A stretch of DNA of 64,000 nt. Origin: Microglena sp. YARC. Its lineage: Eukaryota; Chlorophyta; Chlorophyceae; Chlamydomonadales; Chlamydomonadaceae. Made by a program: the position numbers and the translations under genes. Numbering within the stretch: the stretch's first letter is position 1; each line of letters begins with the position of its first letter. The notes under the pieces were generated by a model. That model searched no databases. It worked only from the letters and a program-made list of their open reading frames with translations, and was not told where the DNA came from. The stretch covers positions 98,553,483-98,617,482 of the forward strand of contig CM039462.1 in the NCBI GenBank assembly GCA_022414725.1, given 5' to 3'. This document shows positions 56,640 to 64,000 of this stretch, in pieces.

Positions 56640-59523
56640 AAATTGAAATTGTTACATCCGTGTAGGACCGTTACTCACTGGACGTGAAGTTAAGGACACC
56701 ATAGCGTAAGCCGGAGCTAGCTATAGTCACCGTAGGACCATCTCAGTAAAAAGAATTACCACCGATGCCTGACCGGCAGGCACCGTAGCCACATCATGCC
56801 AGTGCAGCTTAATACGGGGGTTTTTCACCCCGGTTGGGAAGCCCCGGCACAATACAGCTGGTAAGACAAAACCTGAGAGGGGGGACGGTCTGTGTGCTAG
56901 TCCCCGGGTATCGACCCGGGGTGTGCTTCCATAAAGCGTCTGCACTGTAAAATACTCTGGAAACTAGTAATGGTGTGAGAATGGACTGTGTCCGCCAGTT
57001 TGAGGGCACAGGATCTCTGAAGTCCAAGAGTGGTCATAGAAGTCAAAAAAGAGGTAGGAATAGTACCAGTTGTACCAACGGTGATAACTTCATAGTGAAC
57101 AAGGTATCCAGCCGATCGAAGGCCATTTACTAATTCAACATGCTGGGCATGTTTAGTAATAAACTTAGTAGCATGGTTAGTATCAGAGCAGTATCCAAGC
57201 TCAAGAACCCAGAGTTCTTTATCAGACATACAGGTAGGAGAGTCTATGTCAGGTAGGACGGCAAGATCAGGTCTCATCCTCTTCCAATCCGCAACAGTAA
57301 TAGTGGAGGGGCGTAGCCAGTCAGGGAGACGTTTGCCCAGGACCCCCCTGGGTAGGTCCTCTTCCTTGCCAGCGTCCATGATCATTCTGCGAGATCCCAG
57401 GGCTCCTTTGCAAATGGCCTTGTGGATGAGTCGCACTGCGGCGTCATGTCTCTTGATGTAGAGCCCCTTGAAAGTCCGGTGTGTGCAGCCCGCCAGGATG
57501 TGGCCCGCTCCGTCCTCACAGGTGTGGCAGATGGGGCATAGGGAGTTCGTGGGTGGGTGAGTGCTGGTAATATAAGGAAGTTTCCAGCGGAATGCAAGTT
57601 TACGGTTCCACAGTCTACCCCAGCGGGCTTTAAGGATGTGGAATTTAGTTTTATGCTGGATAAGGGTTGAGGTCCAAAATTTGTTACTTGCTTGAGGAAG
57701 TTGGTGGGGGGTGTTATCAGCCCAGGTGGTTGCAAAAAATCCCTTTAAGAGGGTGTTGACCAAGGTGGCAGCTAGTGGGTAGGTTAGAGGTGATACCTTG
57801 TGTAAGGTTAGGTGCTAAAATTCTTGGGGGAATATCTCCCATGGGTGTACGAGGAGGTTGAACTGTAGGCCAGTAAACATTGTGGCGGGGGATTTCCCCA
57901 GTGTTATCAGTAAAATAAGTTGAGGTAGGGTGCTTAGCTGCCTTGCGTGCCAGAGTGTCTGCTCTGTCATTTCCAAGGATACCTGTGTGGGAACGGACTT
58001 TACAAAGGGTGGTGTGTGAGCCATGCAGGATGCGATGAATGAGGTGTTTTTGAATTGATTGCAGTAATTCAGTATGAATGGAACGGGTTGTTGTGGTGGG
58101 GTCATGAATCATTTTTTTTTATAAGTTGAAGAGAGCAGAGGCTGTCTGTATGAAGGGTAAGAGATTTGTCATAATCAATGTTGAGAAGGGCTTGGTGGAT
58201 GGCTACCAGTTCTGCCCGGTTGTTAGTTTTGGTGGCCCCTATTCCCCCAGGGTTGATGGTGTAGCTTTGTCCTGCAGCCGGGACATATACTGCAGCACCT
58301 ATTTTGCTAGGGTGACCTGGTTTACCTTTTATTAGGCTACCATCTGTGTAGACCTGGAGGCCAGAGGAGGGGGTAGCAAGGTAAAAACAAGGGTGGGTGA
58401 TGGTAAGAGGAGAGGGAGGAGGGTGTTGGTGGAGTGGAGGTTGCCTGGGATTTTTGGCAAGAGATTTAAGTTTCCGAGGGTAGGTGATGACAATGTCAGT
58501 GAAAGTAAGTGTGGGAGGTGGTGTGATAGTACAGGGCTCCCAGGATGAGGAGAGGCTTTGCATGTAGTATGTCCATTGGTCAATAAAATCTGGGAGTTTA
58601 GGAAAGTAAGTCTCTTGGCTGTGAGGGTTGCATATAAGAATGAGGTGTAATTTTTGAGTGGAGGGTGGGGTGTGAGATTTGCTGCCAAGCCAAATTTCAG
58701 AGGTAGTATACAATTCAGACTGTGGTCTAGAGTCAATGTAGTGAATCCAGGAGTGATGGAGGAGAGTTTTGTAAGGGGCAGCAAGGTCATCAGGGAGGAG
58801 CATCAGGGTGCAGGTAGGGCTGAGAGTATTTTCAGCATGGTCAGCACTGGCTAGATCCCACCTTAGAGCTTGGTGTGCTTGTGTGGTGGAGTTGGGAATG
58901 TCCACCAGTGAGCCCCCAGTCCAGATGGTAAGAAAGGGGTCTTGGTTGGAGCCAAAGAGCTGGTCAGCAGGGCTGGTAGAAGAGAAGCTGGTGAGGCTTT
59001 GGTCGTAGCTAAGAGGATTGGAGGTACGATGGTGAGTAATGCCCAGAGCAGCTGCTGCTTGGTAGAGGAAGGGAGACAGAATGTTAGTGGCAGCAGGAGC
59101 AGCTCTGTATCTGGTGAAGAGGGCAGCTAAGTCAGTGTGGTATTTTCCTCCTTGGGTCAGTTGGTTCCATTTGGTAGGGTGGTGATTTTTAAAGTGGTCA
59201 TAGTTTTGTTTAAGAGAGGTGAGCCTGTCGTTGGGAATGTGCCCAAGACAGTGACCTGTGGGGTTATAAAGATATGAAGCGTTGGTATGTGTGTGTGTGG
59301 ATTGGTCATTCAAAGTAGTTAGGATGCCTGTTTGTATAATGTAGGCTGAGGGTGGTTGAATGTCCCAGTCTGGGTGCCTGTCGTGTGTGTCAATGTGCAA
59401 AGGTTTGTGAACCAGATTATGATTGTCAGCATTAAATCCTGGGGAGATGGCCCATTGGCCTTGTTGCTGGAGGTACCCGAATGAAAAAAATCTCCAGATT
59501 TTTTGAAGAGGGATTAGCCCCAT
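56640..59523 (-). mobile_element. LINE fragment: linker, RNase H and zinc knuckle (no RT)
   Basis: A non-LTR retrotransposon 3' part on the minus strand. From 59,523 to 58,102 it reads a linker (SFGYLQQQGQWAISPG) and an RNase H start (LQVYTDGSLIKGK; NNRAELVAIHQALLN; LHTDSLCSLQLIKK). From 58,112 to 57,717: KVRSHTGILGNDRADTLARK (RNase H end). From 57,763 to 56,897: a CCHC-like knuckle (CPICHTCEDGAGHILAGC) and the C-terminus. The frames overlap with one-base shifts near 58,105 and 57,740. The 3' tail is a short (GAAATT)n run at about 56,630-56,650. The RT is either in the separate piece at 60.6-64 kb or lost. Confidence 0.8.
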
Positions 59524-60612
59524 TAAAATGTCCGTCCGTTCGTCCGTGTGTCACCAACCACATTTTCAGGTTTTATGAAAAACATCAAAAAAATTGAACA
59601 TTCTATATTTTTGATGAATTATAAGACTTATTTATGGCGGACAAATTCTCACCAGAGCACACATGAGCATCGCAATTCACGAGAAGGAGCTCAGGTTGGG
59701 CCAAAAAGCTACAATTATCGGTTAACAATTTGATTTCAGGGTGTTTTTAGCTAACATTTCAAATTTGAACCACTTAAACATGTGCGTATACATAGGTTTG
59801 GGAGCAGAATTGTCGTCAAAAATTCGAGGCGAAACATGTAAGCATCACAATGGACGAAACATTCCCCTAGGGCACTTGTGCTATAATTAGCCCACGGATC
59901 CCACCTCAGGGCCGTGCGTGGGGCAGGGGCGGGGGCCATCGGGCGGGGGCGGGGCAGGGGCGGGGGCGGGGGCCACCGGGCGGGGGCAGGTGCACGCCAC
60001 GCCACCTGCCGCTGGCCAAAAAACCGTTCAGGAGGACGGGGCAAACCCACCGGGACATACCTGGTGGGACATACTGTTCACGGGGGCAGGGGCAAGCCAC
60101 GCCACCTGCCGATGGCCAAAAACCCGTTCAGGAGGACGGGACATACCGTTCACGTCGGGGCTGGGCCGAAACATGCAATATCTTGTACACATCCCGTAAA
60201 ATCAATCATACACCTGATTGGCCTCATTTTTCTTGCATCAAATTCTTTAAAAAAAAGTCACTCTACACACATGCATTTCATTACATTACAGAAACGTTCA
60301 ATACTGCTGAAAAATCAACAACCCTTCAAAAACTCTCTTTTTCGTCACTTTATAGTTAACAATGCTAAATCATTAATCCATTCGTTGGAATTCAATCAAT
60401 TTAAAGCCTCCAGGCGCCCTTCAAATTTTATCCTATTCGAATTGATACAATTTTAAGCAATTACATGCATTCAAACCACGTAAATTAAATCAAATGGAAA
60501 GGAATAAATCGAATTAAAATAACACAACATTAAATACAATTCAATTTTATTAATATAATACATTGAATTAAGGATTCGAATAATTTCATTCGGGACGCGC
60601 CTCCAGGCGCCC
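59524..60612. other. Insertion of about 1.1 kb between LINE parts, with GC-rich and AT-rich halves
   Basis: It begins GTCCGTCCGTTCGTCCGTGT. A G-rich part (59,914-59,990, GGGGCGGGGGC runs) is followed by a direct repeat (CCACGCCACCTGCCG, TGGCCAAAAA, CCGTTCAGGAGGACGGG at 59,998 and 60,097). AT-rich sequence follows to 60,590. GCCTCCAGGCGCCCTT occurs at 60,406 and 60,600. I see no gene. It may be a non-autonomous repeat inserted in one LINE, or the junction of two LINE copies. Confidence 0.5.
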
Positions 60613-63600
60613 TTAATTAGTGAGGTGGATGTCCTTCCTGGGATTGAGGTGTGTGGTTATCGGAGGAGTGGTTTTAAAGGTGTGGGTTAATTGGTCATAT
60701 GCTGGTTGTCCCACCAGTTCAACAAGGTGAGCCGCATGGTGAGATTGAGGTTTCCAATGTATGGTGGAGGTAGTGGAGGTAAGAGGTGTGCAGTGGTGGA
60801 TGCTGTATCCCATGCGTGTGTAGGAGTTGATATGGTCGTTGTGCATGATGGTTGGGGCCCATTGGACGTGGACAACGGTGGTGGTGGCAAGTTTGTCGTC
60901 GCTGTAAGAGCGCTTGCCCCGCCAGATCGTAATGTGCAGGGCTCTGTACTGATATCCGCAAGTAAGGTGAAGCAGGCGCGCCGGTGGTGCAGGTGCGCTG
61001 CTGTCGGGGAATGTCATGGCCTCGCGGATCCTGTCAGGGTGCGAGGTGGAGGTTATTTTATATGCGCGGTAGAATTTGGAGGAGGAGGAGTGTCGGATCC
61101 AAGATTTGCACAAGTAGTGGCGTGCAACCAGGTGGCGTCACTGTTGGGGCAGCCCCATGCTTTGTGCGCGTGACTGCCTGCGATCTGCGTGGGCCACGCC
61201 CACCATTGGTTTCCTTCCAGGTCCCCAGTGGGGTCCGCCTCGTAGTCTGCATCAGTAACGGTGGCGTGAGGTTGGTAGCGCTGGGTGAGTGGGGTGGAGG
61301 ATTCGATAGGAGCAGGAAATTTAACGTTGTCTGTCGTGTTCTGCGAAATTGCGTAGCCAGGCGCAAGTTGCCTGTGGGAGAGGGGGAGTGGGTCAGAGTG
61401 AGTTGGAGGAATGACGGTTGGGAGGGAGGAGAGGTGTGCGGTGAGGCGGTTCAGGGATCGTTTGTGGTGTTTAGTAATTTTGTGTAAAGTAATAAGAGAG
61501 AGGTCTGTAGTACTGATAAGATGAGTTCCCATGGGGGTGACCAGGTCGTGGTATGAGTAGATGTCCAGGTCGTGGAAAGGAGTCATGAGTGAGACAGGGA
61601 TTGCCTGTGGTGGAAGAGGGAGAGAGTGTATGTTAAGTTTGTCAAGAAGTTCTGTGTCATTCCAAGAAATTGTTATGTCAGATTTTTTAATAATTTCCAG
61701 CTGGCGGGCTAGGGACATATATTTAAGTTGCTTGCGGGAAAGAGAGAGAGGATCTAGATTGGTCGTGTTGGAGGTTGATTTGTCAAGAAGAGCCCTCGTG
61801 AGAATTCCCAGGTGACCTTGGTCGTTCATGGACTGGGTGAGGGCTGTTGCAGTAATCTGAGTATATTCAGTGAGTAGAGAGGGCACCCCTAGTCCTGCCT
61901 CTGTTTTGGGGAGGTGGAGTGCTCTTGTCGGAAAGGATCTAGGAAGGGAGCAGCAGAGTTTAACTGTTTTTAATACTGCTCTGTCAATGACATGAATGTC
62001 GGTTAGTGAGAAGGGAGCTACTATCATGGGGTATTTAATAGCTGCTCTGACACATTGTGAGATTATTCGTAGATATTGGGTGGGGGTTGCCCTATTTTTA
62101 GCTTTAGTGAGGATACTCAAGCCTTTGTTGTGGATGGTTTCAATAGTAGAGTGAAGTTGAGTTTTCCAATTGAAGGTAAGTGAGATGTGACCCCCCAGGT
62201 ATTTATAGGCTTGGTCTGGCGGCTGGTAGGTAGCATAGGAATTACCTAAAGGAACTTTTTCTAGCCTTTGTTTGAGAGTGTTGTTGTGAGTAGGTTGTGA
62301 GGGGTGTGATTTGTGGAGTATGCCACTAACCACACATTTAGTGGCGTTAAGAGGAATGCCCGACCAGATACTAAAAGTTTGAACTTTACCACATTGGATG
62401 CGAAGGTCCTCTGAGCTGCCGGTTAGGACGGCAGTGTCGTCAGCATACCCCAAGCTGCTAGTGTGGTTTTCATCTGCTGTTGTGGAGGGTAGGGATGCTG
62501 CTCTGTATCCTCGTCCTCCAGAACGGAGCCATCTGTGTAGGGGTTCTAGAAAAATAATGAAGAGTAAGGGGGAGAGAGTGTCTCCCTGGATAGTGCCCCT
62601 AGTGATGGGGATAGGGGAGCCAGATGTATTGTTAAGGAGGATATGTGTAGTAGAGTTTGTGTAAATTCCTTTAATTGTATCTATAGTGTCATGGGTATAA
62701 CCCAAGCTGTGCATAATGCAGAGAAGTTTTTGGTGATCAATCATGTTGAAGGCAGAGCTAAATTCAAAGTAGGCAGCATAAAGGTCCTGGTGGAAGAGGG
62801 CAGCATCCTCAATGTTGTGGAGTAGGGTCAAGAGTTGTCTATAGGTACTTTTTTCTTTTCTGAAACCCTCCTGGCAGGCACTAAGAATGTGATTGGTTTC
62901 AGAGTAGGTAGTAATAGTGTTGGTAACAAGAGAGGTCCAGAGTTTGGCTACAGCATTGTTAAGGCCTATTGGCCTGTAATTTTGAGGTAAGCAAGGATCT
63001 GATTTTTTGTAGAGCATGACTGTGTGGGAGATTTTCCAGCAGTCTGGTGTTTCTCCCAGGATCCATACTAGCTGCATGAGTTTGTGTATGGTGAGGTGCA
63101 TTTCCTGTGGGAGGCACAAAAGTAGTTCATTAGGTATGCCGTCTGGGCCTGTGGCTTTGTTAGTGGAGAGTTTCCTGATGCAGTCATCATAGGTGGTCGA
63201 GGAGGAGAGATAGGTGTACGGGGAGGCAGTGGTTTGTATGGAGTTGGCTGGAGTTTCAAAGTGGTATTTGTCTGTGTGTGTTTCCCATGGAGGGGGAGTG
63301 GCATGTCGGGTATAATCATCTAAGATGGGTGGTGTGGGAGGTGACATAAGTTTACCCATGTGTTTGGTCAAAACTTCCAGGAGACCCTGGGTACTGGTGC
63401 TAAGTGTGTTTGAGGATGCGTCCAGTAGGGCAGTGGGAGTGTGTGTGTAATTTTCAGGAGAGAAAATATACCAGTGAGTTTGTCGTGCTTGTGTGCTGAG
63501 GCGGCGTCTGAATTTCTTGATGGAGGCAGTTGCTCTCTCCTCTTTGAGTGCAGCCTGCATGTGACGTAGTTATGTAATACTTTGTTTAATATCAGCAGTT

Positions 63601-64000
63601 AGAGAGAGGCAGTAGTCAGGGAGGAGTAAGTTTTGTAGGTGCTGTTGTATTTTAATTTTAGTGGTAGGTGAGTATGTGCCTGCCGTATGAGGTGTGCTTC
63701 TGAGCTCCATGTATTGTTGTTGGTCAAGGTGATTGGAGTCTGTTCGAAGTGCTTTAATGTGTTTAATATGGTAGTTAAGACGTCTGTAGGTTTTAGCAGT
63801 TTGTCTGGGCAAACAAATGCCTGGTGTGCTAGACTTAATGGGGCAGATGTCAGTCATGATGGAAAGAGCTTGGTGAAGAGTGATCATGAGATGATCTGCC
63901 ATGCTGTTAAGATTTTCTGGCATGGTGGCTGTGAGTTCTTGTCTAATAGATTGGATGTGTGCAGATGTTTTTATCTTCTCCCAGTAAAGTTTGTGCTATA
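60613..64000 (-). mobile_element. LINE (non-LTR retrotransposon) with reverse transcriptase, runs off the window
   Basis: The minus-strand frames 63,923-63,570 and 63,560-61,053 are one frame with an in-frame TAA at 63,570-63,572. The RT has NKATGPDGIPNELL, QNYRPIGLNNAVAKLW, FSSAFNMIDHQKLL, TRGTIQGDTLSPLLFI and LGYADDTAVL with the catalytic YADD. A C-terminal Cys/His part (CPNSDATWLHATTC) follows. The frame stops at 61,053, and an alternative frame continues to 60,613 after an indel near 61,080. The endonuclease domain expected upstream lies beyond the window edge. The relation to the RNase H part at 56.6-59.5 kb is unresolved. Confidence 0.85.

Noticed and set aside
1..64000. All frameshifts as proof of pseudogenes
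   Set aside because: Single-base indels from long-read sequencing could explain some. In-frame stops (12,620, 24,925, 48,914, 63,570), transposon insertions and truncations are firmer evidence, so only the overall decay is asserted.
1..64000. tRNA or rRNA genes
   Set aside because: I looked for B-box-like GGTTCGANTCC and rRNA-like stretches and found none that I could support; a covariance search was not possible.

Overview
The window looks like eukaryotic nuclear DNA carrying a decaying endogenous giant virus (Nucleocytoviricota), a second viral remnant resembling a Polinton-like virus or virophage, and ordinary host retrotransposons. The viral assignment rests on recognisable core genes: an A18-type helicase, RNA polymerase subunits resembling Rpb9, Rpb6 and a fused Rpb3/Rpb11, a D5-type primase-helicase, and a conserved multi-pass membrane protein. 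Many of these genes carry frameshifts, in-frame stops or insertions, which favours an integrated relic over a free virus; uncorrected long-read indels are an alternative for some breaks. The Copia and LINE elements at the right end show that the DNA sits in a host chromosome. Their style would fit a green alga, but I cannot prove the host from sequence alone.

Layout. 0.4-9 kb: helicase relic, polymerase subunits, small membrane proteins, an EEP-nuclease-like fragment, an ADP-ribosyltransferase-like protein. 8.2-10.5 kb: a broken GH65-like glycoside hydrolase. 10.6-16.5 kb: a cytosine methyltransferase tail, a phosphoribosyltransferase-like gene, a RING protein and a DUF3431-like protein, with transposon remnants and MITEs between them. 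17-20.5 kb: an F-box/ankyrin protein and an apparently intact Rpb3/11 fusion. 20.9-25.5 kb: a C2H2 zinc-finger plus PD-(D/E)XK-like nuclease gene split by a complete IS630/Tc1/mariner-type transposon that carries a Fanzor/TnpB RNA-guided nuclease. 25.5-30.2 kb: more Fanzor and transposon debris, an intact viral membrane protein, a broken CxxC/F-box-like gene.

30-45 kb is gene-poor, with minisatellites, a family of roughly 85-bp repeats with a palindromic core, two direct repeats holding TGTGACA iterons, and a D5-type helicase N-terminal fragment. 45.6-50.1 kb, all on the minus strand, holds a fibre/adhesin-like pair, a prim-pol/D5 helicase and a small upstream gene: the candidate Polinton-like or virophage remnant. 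At 51,981-52,308 lies a perfect 328-bp palindrome with no spacer, exactly abutting a 5'-truncated Copia element whose pol contains a PHD finger. The rest (56.6-64 kb) is LINE sequence on the minus strand.

The strongest leads are the two-gene transposon, whose transposase stop and Fanzor start overlap (TGATG) and whose right end keeps a conserved hairpin in separate copies, the perfect palindrome at the Copia truncation, and the co-residence of giant-virus and satellite-virus-like genes.
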